Assembly (NCBI GenBank): GCA_050331575.1
Contig: JBHJGS010000008.1
Span: 1-64,000 of the forward strand
From: JBHJGS01 sp050331575
GTDB taxonomy: Bacteria; Pseudomonadota; Alphaproteobacteria; Sphingomonadales; Rhodothalassiaceae
Direction of reading: 5' to 3'
Length of the DNA: 64,000 nt
Shown here: positions 27,468 to 37,780 of the stretch, piece after piece
Position numbering within the stretch: position 1 is the stretch's first letter
Layout: each line of letters starts with the position of its first letter
Translations under genes and position numbers: made by a program
Notes under the pieces: model-generated
Told to the model about the DNA's origin: nothing
The model's database searches: none
What the model saw: only the letters and a program-made list of their open reading frames with translations

Positions 27468-28232
27468 GTGACAGACCAATCTCTCCAGTTCCCCCGTTTT
27501 TACGTAACCGCGCCCACGCCCTGCCCCTATTTGCCCGGGCGCAAGGAACGCAAGGTCTTCACCGAATTGCGCGGGGCCGAAGCCGACGCCTTGAATGACG
27601 CGTTGAGCCGGGTCGGCTTCCGGCGCAGCCAATCGGTGGCGTATCGGCCGGCGTGCGAGGGATGTGCGGCCTGCATTTCGGTTCGGGTTCTCGCCAAGGC
27701 GTTTCGGCCGAACCGCACGATGCGCCGGGTCTTGGCCAAGAACCGAGATATCCGCATCAGCCATACCCCGCCGCTGGGGCGCATGGAGCAGTTCGCGCTG
27801 TTGCGCCGCTATCTGGCGTCGCGACACCCCGCTGGCGGCATGGCCGATATGGATTTCGAAGAATATGCCGAAATGGTCGAGAACACGCCGGTCGATACCA
27901 GCCTCATGGAATATCGCATCAGCAGCCGCGACCCGGATCTGCCCGGCCGCTTGGTCGGCACCAGCCTGACCGACCGCATGGCGGACGGACTGTCGATGGT
28001 CTATTCCTTCTACGACCCCGCCGTCGACCGGCCCAGCCTGGGCACCTACATGATCCTGGACCATATCCGTCGCGCCCGCGAACAGGGCCTGGACTATGTC
28101 TATCTGGGCTATTGGATCCGCGGCAGCCGCAAGATGGCCTACAAGGCCAAGTTCAAGCCGCTGGAACGTCTCGGCCCGGAGGGCTGGTTTCCGTTCGACG
28201 AAGAGAAGGAAGTCGTGCCGCTGGAGGATTGA
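27468..28232 (+). CDS. bpt: Aspartate/glutamate leucyltransferase (N-end rule)
   Basis: 254 residues starting with GTG. It transfers Leu from Leu-tRNA to proteins with N-terminal Asp or Glu, marking them for ClpS/ClpAP. N-terminal Cys motif (TPCPYLPGRKERKVFTEL ... YRPACEGCAACISVRV) and the C-terminal GNAT-like ATE region (GLSMVYSFYDP, SLGTYMILDHI, LGYWIRGSRKMAYKAKFKP) are both present. A promoter candidate is TATAGT at 27434-27439. It precedes lepA by 62 bases on the same strand and may be co-transcribed. Confidence 0.93.
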   Translation: MTDQSLQFPRFYVTAPTPCPYLPGRKERKVFTELRGAEADALNDALSRVGFRRSQSVAYRPACEGCAACISVRVLAKAFRPNRTMRRVLAKNRDIRISHTPPLGRMEQFALLRRYLASRHPAGGMADMDFEEYAEMVENTPVDTSLMEYRISSRDPDLPGRLVGTSLTDRMADGLSMVYSFYDPAVDRPSLGTYMILDHIRRAREQGLDYVYLGYWIRGSRKMAYKAKFKPLERLGPEGWFPFDEEKEVVPLED

Positions 28233-28294
28233 CCCGAGACGGCATCGCCGCTGCGGCTGCCAAGCCTCTTGGCGCGGGCGCGAGGGGTGCGTAT

Positions 28295-30106
28295 ATGCGC
28301 GCCATGGCAAAACAGACCCATATCCGCAATTTCTCCATCATCGCCCACATCGATCACGGCAAGTCGACCCTGGCCGATCGGCTGATCCACAAGTGCGGCG
28401 GTCTCACCGACCGCGAAATGAAGAGCCAGGTGCTCGACAGCATGGATCTGGAGCGGGAGCGCGGCATCACCATCAAGGCGCAGACCGTGCGCCTGATCTA
28501 TCATGCCCAGGATGGCCAAACCTACACGCTGAACCTGATCGACACGCCCGGTCATGTCGATTTCGCCTATGAGGTCTCGCGGTCCCTGGCCGCATGCGAG
28601 GGCTCGCTACTGGTCGTCGACGCCAGCCAGGGCGTGGAAGCGCAGACGCTGGCCAATGTCTATCAGGCGCTGGACAATGATCATGAGATCGTCCCGGTGC
28701 TGAACAAGATCGACCTGCCAGCGGCCGAGCCGGAGCGCGTGAAGGCGCAGATCGAGGACGTGATCGGCCTGGACGCGTCCGACGCGCTGGAGATCTCCGC
28801 CAAGACCGGTCTTGGCATCGAGGATGTGCTGGAAGCGCTCGTGGCCCGCCTGCCCGCCCCGGACGGCGACCCGGACGCGCCACTGAAGGCCCTGCTGGTG
28901 GACAGCTGGTACGACGCCTATCTGGGCGTGGTGGTGCTGGTGCGCGTGATCGACGGGGTGCTGAAGAAGGGCCAGCAAATCCGCATGCTCTCAACCAAGG
29001 CGGATTATCAGATCGACCGGGTCGGTGTGATGACGCCCAAGGGCGTGGTGGTCGACGCCTTGCAGCCCGGTGAGATCGGCTTCATCACCGCCTCGATCAA
29101 GCAGGTTGCCGATACCAATGTGGGCGATACCATCACGGAGACGAAACGGCCTTGTGAAATTGCTTTGCCCGGCTTCAAGCCGTCCCGGTCGGTGGTGTTT
29201 TGCGGGCTCTTTCCCGCTGATGCGGCGGATTTCGAGCGGCTGCGCGACAGCCTGGCCAAGCTGCGGCTGAACGATGCCAGCTTCGAATATGAGGCGGAGA
29301 GCTCGGCTGCCCTGGGCTTCGGCTTTCGCTGCGGCTTTCTGGGCATGCTGCATCTGGAGATCGTTCAAGAACGGCTCTATCGCGAATTCGATCTGGATCT
29401 GATCACCACCAGCCCCTCGGTCGTCTACAAGATCCACATGACCGACGGCACGCTGCAGGAACTGCACAATCCTGCCGACATGCCCGATGTGGTGAAGATC
29501 GACCATATTGAGGAGCCGTGGATCGAGGCGACCATTCTGGTGCCGGACGAGCATCTGGGCAGCGTCTTGAAGCTGTGCGAGGACAAGCGCGGCGAACAGC
29601 AGGATCTGACCTACGCCGGCGCGCGGGCGATGATGAAGTATCTGCTGCCGCTGAATGAAGTCGTTTATGACTTCTACGATCGCCTCAAGTCGGTCAGCCG
29701 CGGCTATGCCAGCTTTGACTATCAATTCCACGGCTATCGCCAATCCGACCTGGTGAAACTGTCGATCCTGGTCAATGGCGAGCCGGTCGACGCCCTGTCG
29801 ATGCTGGTGCACCGCAGTGCGGCAGAAAGCCGCGGCCGGGCCTTGTGCGAGCGGCTGAAGGACCTGATCCCACGGCAACTCTTCAAGATTCCGGTCCAAG
29901 CAGCGATCGGCGGAAAAGTGATCGCGCGTGAAACCATTTCTGCCATGCGCAAAGATGTGACAGCGAAATGCTATGGCGGGGATGCCACCCGGAAACGGAA
30001 ATTGCTGGAAAAACAAAAGGCCGGCAAAAAGCGCATGCGCACTTACGGTAAGGTCGATATTCCTCACGATGCCTTTATCCAGGCTCTAAAGATGCGTGAG
30101 AATTAG
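28295..30106 (+). CDS. lepA: Elongation factor 4 (back-translocase LepA)
   Basis: 603 residues, typical length. GTPase motifs are intact: P-loop IIAHIDHGKSTLADRL, RGITIKAQTV (G2), DTPGHVDF (G3), NKIDLP (G4). Domain II (about 190-280), EF-G domain III/V-like segments and the LepA-specific C-terminal domain (GGDATRKRKLLEKQKAGKKR) follow. It acts on stalled ribosomes, at the membrane or in the cytosol. The start at 28295 has GAGGGG upstream at the right distance; 28304 (MAKQTH) is the alternative. Confidence 0.97.
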   Translation: MRAMAKQTHIRNFSIIAHIDHGKSTLADRLIHKCGGLTDREMKSQVLDSMDLERERGITIKAQTVRLIYHAQDGQTYTLNLIDTPGHVDFAYEVSRSLAACEGSLLVVDASQGVEAQTLANVYQALDNDHEIVPVLNKIDLPAAEPERVKAQIEDVIGLDASDALEISAKTGLGIEDVLEALVARLPAPDGDPDAPLKALLVDSWYDAYLGVVVLVRVIDGVLKKGQQIRMLSTKADYQIDRVGVMTPKGVVVDALQPGEIGFITASIKQVADTNVGDTITETKRPCEIALPGFKPSRSVVFCGLFPADAADFERLRDSLAKLRLNDASFEYEAESSAALGFGFRCGFLGMLHLEIVQERLYREFDLDLITTSPSVVYKIHMTDGTLQELHNPADMPDVVKIDHIEEPWIEATILVPDEHLGSVLKLCEDKRGEQQDLTYAGARAMMKYLLPLNEVVYDFYDRLKSVSRGYASFDYQFHGYRQSDLVKLSILVNGEPVDALSMLVHRSAAESRGRALCERLKDLIPRQLFKIPVQAAIGGKVIARETISAMRKDVTAKCYGGDATRKRKLLEKQKAGKKRMRTYGKVDIPHDAFIQALKMREN

Positions 30107-30229
30107 AATTCGCCTGAAGTCATTTCAAAGAATATGCGATGCTCAACATAATCGTTTAAGTTTCCTTAAGCACTCTCTGCGAGCGTCTTCCGTGTCACCC
30201 GAGAGCGGGAAGATTACGGGAAGGTATCG

Positions 30230-32458
30230 ATGTCGAGCGCCAACGCCGCCGCCGGACGTGCAACCGGTCTGAAGCCCAATTTTAGCAGATTTCTGAGCCT
30301 GCAGACGATGCTGATCGGCATCGTTGCCGTGCTCGCCGTGATTGCCGCGTTCGGCGGCCTGAACAGCCTGGTCCGCGCCAATCGGGCCGCAGATGAAGCG
30401 GTGCTGGACCGGCGCGTTAGCGATACCCAGGAAAAGATACTGCAACTGCAGGATGCAATTTCGCTGGAACGCAGCCTCACCTTGATCGTGCTGGCCGATC
30501 CGGGCCAGGCGAGCGCCTATCAAAGCCGGATCGAGGCCCAACGCCAGCGCGTGGCAGCCCTGCACGGCCAGGTCACGGCTGATCTGGCGGCCCTGCCGGA
30601 TTTCGGCACCAAGGCTAAGATGATCGAGGACTATGTCGCGGCCTATCAGCGCTATCAGGCCAGCCACGCCAAGATCGCCGAGGCGCTCAGCGGCGGCTCG
30701 ACCCGGGGGCTTCGACAAAGCTTCGAGGGGGCTGTGGAGGCGGCGACCAACTTACGCCAGGCTCTGGTCTATTCGCTTGCCGGGAATAATCGCGAACTGA
30801 TCGCCTATAAGATGCTGGAGCATCAGCTATGGATCATGCGCGAATATTCCGCGCGCGAGTGGGCCTCGCTGGCCGCCGCCGTCGCCGCTGCCCGCCCGGT
30901 CTCCGCTCAGGATGAAATCCTGAATTCGCTCTATGCCGGCCGCGTCAACGGCGCCTGGGATCAGGCGCAAGCGCTCATGGCCAGCGATTTGGTTTCCGAA
31001 GAACTGCGCGGCTATGCCCAGGATGTTCAGAACCTGTTCTTTGAATCGTTCCGCTGGGACGTCATTGAACTGGTCATCGGCGAATCCTTCGATGTCGCCA
31101 ATGGCGACGGCAGCTACAGCTTCACCGTGGCGCAGATCGTCGATGCCGCCGAAAGGGCCACCAAACCGATCGTGGACTTGTCCGAACGCGTCACCGCCAT
31201 TTCCATCGACCAGGCCGATGCCGAGGCGATCCAGGCCGTGTTTATCCGCACCCGGGAGATCGTGTTGCTGCTGGTGATCCTGGCCGCCTCGGTGGGCGCC
31301 TTCTTCCTGGTGCGCAACCGCATCATTCGGCCGCTGCTCGGCCTGCAAAGCGCCATGCGGCGGCTCGCCCGCAATGATCTTGAGGTCGATGTCACCGGCC
31401 AGCAACGGCGTGACGAGCTCGGCGACATGGCGCGCACCGTGCAAGTGTTCAAGGACAATGCGGTGGAAAAGATCCGCCTGCAGGAGGAGCAGGAGCGGTC
31501 GGAGGCGGAGCGGCGCGAGCAGGAACAGGTCGCCGCAGCCGCCAAACGCGAAGCGGAGGAGTCGCAGCGGCGCGAGAAGGAACAGCGCGATGAGGCGGCC
31601 CGGCGCGAGCGGCGCGAGGCCATGCTGAAGCTTGCCGACGACTTCGAGGCCTCGGTGATGCGCGTGGTCGATAAGGTGGCCCAAGGCGCACGCGACATGG
31701 AAACCGCCGCGGACACGATGACCCGCTCGGTCGGCGACACCTCCGAACGCTCGCAGCTGGTCTCCACCGTGGCCGAACAGGCCGCCTCCAACTTGCAGAT
31801 GGTCGCCTCTGCCGCCGAGCAATTGTCCGCCTCGGTGCGCGAGATCACCGGCCAGACCACGCAATCGAGCACCTCGGCGCGCAACGCGGTGCAGCAGAGC
31901 GAGACCGCTGGCGAGGATGTGCGCCACCTCGCCGACAGCGCCAACCGCATCGGCGAGGTGGTCAATCTGATCAACGACATCGCCGAACAGACCAATCTCT
32001 TGGCGCTGAACGCCACGATCGAGGCGGCGCGCGCCGGCGAGGCCGGCAAGGGCTTCGCGGTGGTGGCCTCGGAGGTGAAATCCCTGGCCAATCAGACCGC
32101 CAAGGCCACCCAGGAAATCGCCCAGCAGATCAGCGGCATGCAAAGCGCCACCAACAAGGCGGTGGATGCCATCGGCACGATCCAGGCGATCATCAAGGAG
32201 ATCGACGGTACCGCGATCTCCATCGCCTCGGCGGTGGAGGAGCAGGACGCCTCCACCCAGGAAATCGCCCGCAATGTCTCCGAGGTCTCCGCCGGCGCCC
32301 AGGAGATGACCTCCAATCTCGCCCAGGTCACCCAAAGCGCCTCGGAAACCGGCTCGGCCGCGGAACAGGTCCTCGGCTCCGCCCGTACCATGACGCGCCT
32401 GTCAGAGGATCTGCGCGGCGAGGTCGGCAAATTCCTGGCGGGCGTGCGCGCGCGGTAA
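30230..32458 (+). CDS. Methyl-accepting chemotaxis protein
   Basis: 742 residues. TM1 about 26-48, a large helical periplasmic domain of nitrate/sulfate-sensor type (DRRVSDTQEKILQLQDAISL, ERSLTLIVLAD), TM2 about 343-362 (IVLLLVILAASVGAFFLV), HAMP about 363-415, then a strongly charged coiled coil (RREQEQVAAAAKREAEESQR) and the signalling hairpin with tip EQTNLLALNATIEAARAGE near 585-603. No C-terminal CheR-binding pentapeptide is seen. The ligand is unknown. GGGAAGG before the ATG is a good ribosome site. No che genes are adjacent. Confidence 0.94.
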   Translation: MSSANAAAGRATGLKPNFSRFLSLQTMLIGIVAVLAVIAAFGGLNSLVRANRAADEAVLDRRVSDTQEKILQLQDAISLERSLTLIVLADPGQASAYQSRIEAQRQRVAALHGQVTADLAALPDFGTKAKMIEDYVAAYQRYQASHAKIAEALSGGSTRGLRQSFEGAVEAATNLRQALVYSLAGNNRELIAYKMLEHQLWIMREYSAREWASLAAAVAAARPVSAQDEILNSLYAGRVNGAWDQAQALMASDLVSEELRGYAQDVQNLFFESFRWDVIELVIGESFDVANGDGSYSFTVAQIVDAAERATKPIVDLSERVTAISIDQADAEAIQAVFIRTREIVLLLVILAASVGAFFLVRNRIIRPLLGLQSAMRRLARNDLEVDVTGQQRRDELGDMARTVQVFKDNAVEKIRLQEEQERSEAERREQEQVAAAAKREAEESQRREKEQRDEAARRERREAMLKLADDFEASVMRVVDKVAQGARDMETAADTMTRSVGDTSERSQLVSTVAEQAASNLQMVASAAEQLSASVREITGQTTQSSTSARNAVQQSETAGEDVRHLADSANRIGEVVNLINDIAEQTNLLALNATIEAARAGEAGKGFAVVASEVKSLANQTAKATQEIAQQISGMQSATNKAVDAIGTIQAIIKEIDGTAISIASAVEEQDASTQEIARNVSEVSAGAQEMTSNLAQVTQSASETGSAAEQVLGSARTMTRLSEDLRGEVGKFLAGVRAR

Positions 32459-32991
32459 GCGGCGGGCCGTCGAGCACTATCCGACCGATTGGCCTTGCTG
32501 GGCGATCCCGATCGGTCGGCTGCGGTTGATCGCCCCGTAGAAGGCCGTCCAAATTCTGCGAACGCCGCAACAGCCGGCCCAGCACCTGACGCCGCATCGC
32601 CACGGCGCGTCGCGCGCTTTGCAAGCCGGCATGCGCACCGCCGGCATCCGTGAAGGGCACCCGCAGGTCAATCTTCCGAATTTAACAGGCTATTAAGGTT
32701 AACATCAAAAACAGGATCTTGAAATTTAACCCCTGCCAATCCTACAGGATCTTGAAATTGAGTCGATATTATGGCCATAGCTTAAAAAATTTCTGTTTTA
32801 TTGTCACGATCTTTTCATGAAATTGGTGCTCACTCTAGATGTTGGACCGTTTCGTGTAGCGGTATGGAATTGCGTTTGATTTGGTCTCTCCGATACTGCC
32901 TTTCCTAAAATCGGTTAGGGCGTCGGAGCTGTTTTTTTCTGCCATGCCGCCAAGGGTCCATAGACATCGCGCGATTTATGAGGAGAGACCG
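32459..32991. other. AT-rich leader region before the giant RTX protein gene
   Basis: 533 bases with no credible gene. The first 200 bases are GC-rich and contain a long imperfect palindrome (CCGACCGAT ... ATCGGTCGG, about 32480-32518) without a T run. From about 32690 to 32880 the DNA is strikingly AT-rich compared with everything around it and contains the repeated sites described separately. This is where the promoter should lie; the very strong ribosome site AGGAGAG precedes the start at 32992. Confidence 0.5.
32711..32759. promoter_or_regulatory. Directly repeated operator-like sites, 33-base period
   Basis: The 16-base sequence ACAGGATCTTGAAATT occurs exactly twice, at 32711-32726 and 32744-32759, in the same orientation with a 33-base period (about three helical turns). 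A related sequence with a four-base insertion (CGATCTT-ttca-TGAAATT) lies at about 32807-32824. Together they sit in the AT-rich region 230-280 bases before the giant gene. The layout suggests cooperative binding of a regulator to one face of the helix; the regulator is unknown. Confidence 0.55.
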
Positions 32992-35900
32992 ATGGCGACG
33001 GTGAGCGGTGACTTGATGACCTGGCACAAGATCACGCTTGATTTTGTGACGGACCAGACATTTCAGGAAGAAGCCTCGACGTTTCGAGATTATCGCCTGG
33101 ACGTCACCTTCACCAACCAGGACACCGGCGAAACCATCCGGGTGCCGGGCTTTTTTGCGGCCGATGGCGACGCTGCCAATACAGGCGCAACCTCTGGCAA
33201 TGTCTGGCGCGTGAATTTCAATGCTCCGTCACACGGCAACTGGACCTATGAGGCCGCGTTTCGGACCGGTGACGACATATCCGCGATGCTGGACCCGGAT
33301 GCCGGCACCGCCGTGGCCCTGGCCGGCGCGTCCAGCGGCAGCTTCACCGTCACCCCCAGCGACAAGACCGGAGCGGATTTCCGCGCCAAGGGCATGATCC
33401 TGCAAGGCGAGGGCACGCAGTATCTGCAGCATCAGGGGGACGGCGATTTCTTCATCCGCGGCGGTCCCGGCGTGCCGGAGAATCTGCTCGCCGTGGCGGA
33501 TTTCGACGGCGCACGCATCGCCTTCAGCAGCGAAAACGACAATACCCCGGGCAGCGGTTCTTTGGCCCGCCACCAGTTCAGCAACCATCTGGCCGACTAT
33601 CAGGGCGATGGCGCCACCTGGAACGGCGGCCAGGGTGAGGCGATCCTGGGCGCGGTGAATTATCTGGCCGACCAAGGTCAGAACACCATCTATCTGCTGA
33701 CCAACACGGTCGGCGGGGACGGCCGCGACGTCAGCCCGTGGGTCGACCCAGCGCTCTATTCTATCGGCCGGAACACAGCGTCCATCGACAATGCCGCCGG
33801 CAGCACCAGTGGCGTCGAGGTCGAGGATTTCTCCGTCTATGACGTCTCCAAGCTGGCCCAGTGGGAGATCCTGTTCGACCATATGGACCTGAAGGGTCTC
33901 TACAAGAATGTGCTGTTTCAGGAGACCGAAAACGACCAGTTGCTGAACGGCGGCACCGGCATTGATTTCAATGGCGCAGACGCCGGCGGCGCCAGCTTGT
34001 CGGTGGAACGGCTGGTCTATATGCGCGAGATGATCGCCCGCTATGGCCACAATAACGGCATCCAGTGGAATCTGGGCGAGGAGAACACCAACACCGATCA
34101 GCAGCGCATCGACATGGCCAATTGGGTCAAGGCGGTCGACCCGTATGACCATCTGGTCGTCGTGCACACCTTTATCGGCGATCATGAGACCGTCTATGGC
34201 GATTTGCTGGGCGTTGAGGCGTTTGACGGCCCCTCGTTCCAGACCGGCGCCGGCAGCATCCGCAGCAAGACGCAATCCTTCCTGCAGCGGTCCAAGGACG
34301 CCGGTGACCCCTGGGTCGTCGCCTGGGACGAGGATTCCGGGGCGCGCGCTTCCATCGATGCCTATTCCAACAATCCCGACAGCGCCAATGAGGCGGCCCT
34401 GCGCGAGGCCTTTTGGGGACATCTGACCGTCGGCGGATCCGGCGGCAACTGGTATTTGAAAGGCAATGGCTTCGGCGGCCATTCCTTCGACCAGAATCTC
34501 GACGATTTCAAAGGCTTTGAATCGATCTGGACTTGGACCGACGCCGCCACGGACTTCTTCAATAGCTATATTCCGTTCTGGACCATGGCCGAGGATGACG
34601 ACGCCACCGTGAACGGCGGCGACTTCGTCATGAGCCGGCCCGGCGACTATTATGTGATCTATCTGCCCTATGGCGAGGCCGACGATGTCCGGCTGGATCT
34701 CAGCGACCAGGGCGGCGAAAGCTTCGACCTTCTTTGGTATAATCCGCGCGAGGGCGGCGCATTCCTGAACGGCGGCACAGTGGCCGGGGGCGCAGTGGAA
34801 CAGGTCGGCGGCGCGCCGGAGGATCCAGGCAAGGATTGGGTGCTATTCGTGCGCAATGCCGATCTGCCGGACACGCCGCCGAGCGAAGATCCCACACCCT
34901 CGCCGGACGATCCGCAGCCCGATCCCGAGCCGGAACCCGAGCCGGAACCCGAGCCCGAACTGCAGCCCGATCCGAGTCTGACTCTGTTTCTGATCGACCC
35001 GGTGACCGACACCCGACTTGTCGAGCTCAGCGACGGCGCGGTGATCGATCCGGTGGCGCTGGGGCTGAGCAGCTACAGCATCGAAGCGGCGGTGGCCGAC
35101 GGATCAGGGGTGGAGAGCGTGCGCTTTTCCCTGAACGGCGCTGTCGAGCAGGTGGAGAATTTCGATCCCTTTGCCCTGTTCGGCGATACCAGTGGGGATT
35201 TCCGCGGCGAGACTTTGCCCACCGGCCCGCAGGATCTGCGCGTCGAGCTGTTCTCCGGCAACAATGTCAGCGGTGACAGTCTGGGCGACGTTACGCTGAG
35301 CTTTCAGTTCCAGGCCGAGGCCAGCGACCCGCCCAACCAGGCCCCGACGGCTCAGGACGATGCCGGTTTTCAGGCCCTGTTCGCGCAGACCCTGGTGATC
35401 GACAGTGCGGACCTATTGGCCAATGACACCGACCCTGATGGCGATGCGCTGACGCTTGTGTCCGCATCCCTGGACAATACCAACAGCGCCAGCCTGACCG
35501 TGTCCGACGATGGCACGCAGATCAGCCTCACACCCGCAGAACAGAGCATCGGCCAGGTCCTGAGCTTCTCCTACACCGTCGCGGACCCGGACGGCGCGCA
35601 GGCCAGCGCGCAGGTCTCGGTGGATGTGGGCAACCAGGTGCCGGTGGTGGCCGACAGCAGCTTCACCATCGCGGAGGACACGGAGTTCTTCGAATTCGAC
35701 ATCGTCGCGGACGCCCTTGGCACGGATCCCGAAGGCCAGACGCTGTTCTTCGACGCGGTCACCGGCGCCCAGAATGGCGCGGTCACCCTGGTCGGCGAAG
35801 GCTCCATCCTGGTCTATACCCCGGATGCGGATTTCAACGGCACCGAGATGCTGACGGCCTTCGTGTCCGATCGGGCCGCCCAGGGCAGCAGACAGGTAAG

Positions 35901-37764
35901 TGCGACCCTGACCATCACGGTGACCCCGGTGAATGATGCCCCGTCGGCCGCGGATGATCAGGCGGTCACCGCGTTCCAGACCCCGGTGACCATCGACCTA
36001 CTGGCCAATGACACGGATGTGGACGGCGATGCGCTGGCGCTGGCCTCCTTGGGCGCGGCCGCCAACGGCACGCTGACGGTCAATCCCGGCGGCAGGGTTA
36101 CCTATACCCCGGATACGGGCTTTTCCGGCACCGACGGCTTTGACTATACCGTCACCGACGGCGCCGGCGGCTCTGCCACGGCAAGCGTGTCCGTCAGCGT
36201 TGGCGAGCCCGACCCCGACGCTGACCGAGAGATCTTCGGCGATGATGGCGACAATGTGCTGACCGGCGGTGCCGGTGAGGATCTGCTGGTCGGCGGCCGC
36301 GGCAGCGATACGCTGGCCGGCGGCGCCGGCGACGATGTGATCGTCACCGACGGCCCAAGCGGCGAGCGCACGCCCGGCGGCAGCGACCAGGATGTCGTCC
36401 TGTTCAACGCCGGTGACGGCCGCGACGACATCACCGATTTCGATGTTGACGGGTCCGGCCGCGAGCAGACCTTCGACACGCTGGTGTTGCAAGGCTTCGC
36501 CAACCCCGCCCTGAACGCCGCGCTGGCCACGGACGACCAGTTCAATGCCTTTATCGCCGCGCTCCTGGCCGATACCGACCCGCTCACCGAAGCGCAGATC
36601 GACGGCGCGGATCTGGTGTTCGATTTCGCGGCCGACGGGGCGGTGCGGCTGCGCGATCTGGGCCAGCAGAACTGGGCACCGGTGGCCGCGGATGATGCGG
36701 CCATGGCGGTCGCCGGGACGGCCGTGGCTGTGGATGTTCTGGCCAATGATCAGGATATCAACGGCGATGCCTTGAGCGTGGCCGACGTCAACGCGCCTGA
36801 GCACGGATCCATCACCATCCAGGCTGGTCAAATCGTCTACACCGCGGCGGCCGGCTTTTCCGGGCAGGACAGTTTCAGCTACACCGTAGCAGACGGCCGC
36901 GGCGGCACCGATACCGCGCGTGTCACCGTCACGGTCGAGGCTGCCGAGGCACCGCCGGCCTTGCCGGAGGTGCGCCTGTTCGTGGCCGAGGTCGGCACCA
37001 ATCAACAGACGCTGTTCGAACTGACCGACGGGCTTGAGATCGACCCCGCCCTGATCGCGGATAAGGCGGTGACGATCTTTGCCCAGACCGCCGGCAGCAC
37101 CGGGCCTGAGGATATCGGCAGCATCCGCCTGACCGCTCCAGGGATCGACACGCAGCTGGAAAATATCGAGCCCTATGCCCTGTTCGGTGACACCAACGGC
37201 ACGTTCCGCGGCGGCACGATCTTGCAGCCCGGCACCTACAGCGTCACCCTGGAATTCTTCGACCAGCGCAACGGCCAGGGCTTTCTGGGCGAGCGCTCCG
37301 TCGGCTTCGCCGTGGCGGAGCCGGGCGCGGACGCCTCTGCCCAGTCAGCGCCCGCAGACTGGCTCAGCGTCTTCCTGGCCAGCACGGATGCCGACGCCGA
37401 TCAGACGCTGGTGCGCTTGGAGCCGGAGACGGTGGTCGACGCATCGGTTCTGCCCGACGGCGGCGCCACGACACTTTACGCCGTCACCCACGAGGACGCA
37501 CCGGACATCGGCAGCGTCCGGCTCGTGGTCAATGACATGACCGCAGTGGAGAATGTCGAGCCCTACGCCCTGTTCGGCAATCGCGACCACGACTTCTTCG
37601 GTGGCACCGATTTCGCACCCGGGCGCCATGAGGTGATCTTGGAACTCTACGCCCATCGCCACGCCCGTGGCGAACCGTTCGACACGCTCGCCTTCGCCTT
37701 TGAGGTCTTGCCGCCAGTGCTGGGCCAGGGCGAAACGGATGCAGACTTGGCCGCCACGATGTAA
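32992..37764 (+). CDS. Giant multidomain glycosidase-like protein with Ig-like and RTX repeats
   Basis: 1590 residues, no signal peptide. Domains in order: DUF5060 beta-domain (about 10-120; VPGFFAADGDAANTGATSGN); a glycosidase-like barrel (about 130-560) with QWNLGEEN and VAWDEDSGA as likely catalytic glutamate/aspartate regions; a collagen-binding-like beta domain (about 560-620); a Pro/Glu linker; an ENxxPxALFGD module; three cadherin-like repeats (YTPDTGFSGTDGFDYT); one RTX calcium block (GDNVLTGGAGEDLLVGG); a fourth cadherin-like repeat; then two more ENxEPYALFGD modules (near 37160 and 37550). The absent signal peptide and RTX block fit type I secretion, but no secretion genes are here. 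ATG at 32992 follows AGGAGAG. Substrate unknown; polysaccharide binding or cleavage is likely. Confidence 0.85.
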   Translation: MATVSGDLMTWHKITLDFVTDQTFQEEASTFRDYRLDVTFTNQDTGETIRVPGFFAADGDAANTGATSGNVWRVNFNAPSHGNWTYEAAFRTGDDISAMLDPDAGTAVALAGASSGSFTVTPSDKTGADFRAKGMILQGEGTQYLQHQGDGDFFIRGGPGVPENLLAVADFDGARIAFSSENDNTPGSGSLARHQFSNHLADYQGDGATWNGGQGEAILGAVNYLADQGQNTIYLLTNTVGGDGRDVSPWVDPALYSIGRNTASIDNAAGSTSGVEVEDFSVYDVSKLAQWEILFDHMDLKGLYKNVLFQETENDQLLNGGTGIDFNGADAGGASLSVERLVYMREMIARYGHNNGIQWNLGEENTNTDQQRIDMANWVKAVDPYDHLVVVHTFIGDHETVYGDLLGVEAFDGPSFQTGAGSIRSKTQSFLQRSKDAGDPWVVAWDEDSGARASIDAYSNNPDSANEAALREAFWGHLTVGGSGGNWYLKGNGFGGHSFDQNLDDFKGFESIWTWTDAATDFFNSYIPFWTMAEDDDATVNGGDFVMSRPGDYYVIYLPYGEADDVRLDLSDQGGESFDLLWYNPREGGAFLNGGTVAGGAVEQVGGAPEDPGKDWVLFVRNADLPDTPPSEDPTPSPDDPQPDPEPEPEPEPEPELQPDPSLTLFLIDPVTDTRLVELSDGAVIDPVALGLSSYSIEAAVADGSGVESVRFSLNGAVEQVENFDPFALFGDTSGDFRGETLPTGPQDLRVELFSGNNVSGDSLGDVTLSFQFQAEASDPPNQAPTAQDDAGFQALFAQTLVIDSADLLANDTDPDGDALTLVSASLDNTNSASLTVSDDGTQISLTPAEQSIGQVLSFSYTVADPDGAQASAQVSVDVGNQVPVVADSSFTIAEDTEFFEFDIVADALGTDPEGQTLFFDAVTGAQNGAVTLVGEGSILVYTPDADFNGTEMLTAFVSDRAAQGSRQVSATLTITVTPVNDAPSAADDQAVTAFQTPVTIDLLANDTDVDGDALALASLGAAANGTLTVNPGGRVTYTPDTGFSGTDGFDYTVTDGAGGSATASVSVSVGEPDPDADREIFGDDGDNVLTGGAGEDLLVGGRGSDTLAGGAGDDVIVTDGPSGERTPGGSDQDVVLFNAGDGRDDITDFDVDGSGREQTFDTLVLQGFANPALNAALATDDQFNAFIAALLADTDPLTEAQIDGADLVFDFAADGAVRLRDLGQQNWAPVAADDAAMAVAGTAVAVDVLANDQDINGDALSVADVNAPEHGSITIQAGQIVYTAAAGFSGQDSFSYTVADGRGGTDTARVTVTVEAAEAPPALPEVRLFVAEVGTNQQTLFELTDGLEIDPALIADKAVTIFAQTAGSTGPEDIGSIRLTAPGIDTQLENIEPYALFGDTNGTFRGGTILQPGTYSVTLEFFDQRNGQGFLGERSVGFAVAEPGADASAQSAPADWLSVFLASTDADADQTLVRLEPETVVDASVLPDGGATTLYAVTHEDAPDIGSVRLVVNDMTAVENVEPYALFGNRDHDFFGGTDFAPGRHEVILELYAHRHARGEPFDTLAFAFEVLPPVLGQGETDADLAATM

Positions 37765-37780
37765 TCCAGGTCTCGCAAAC

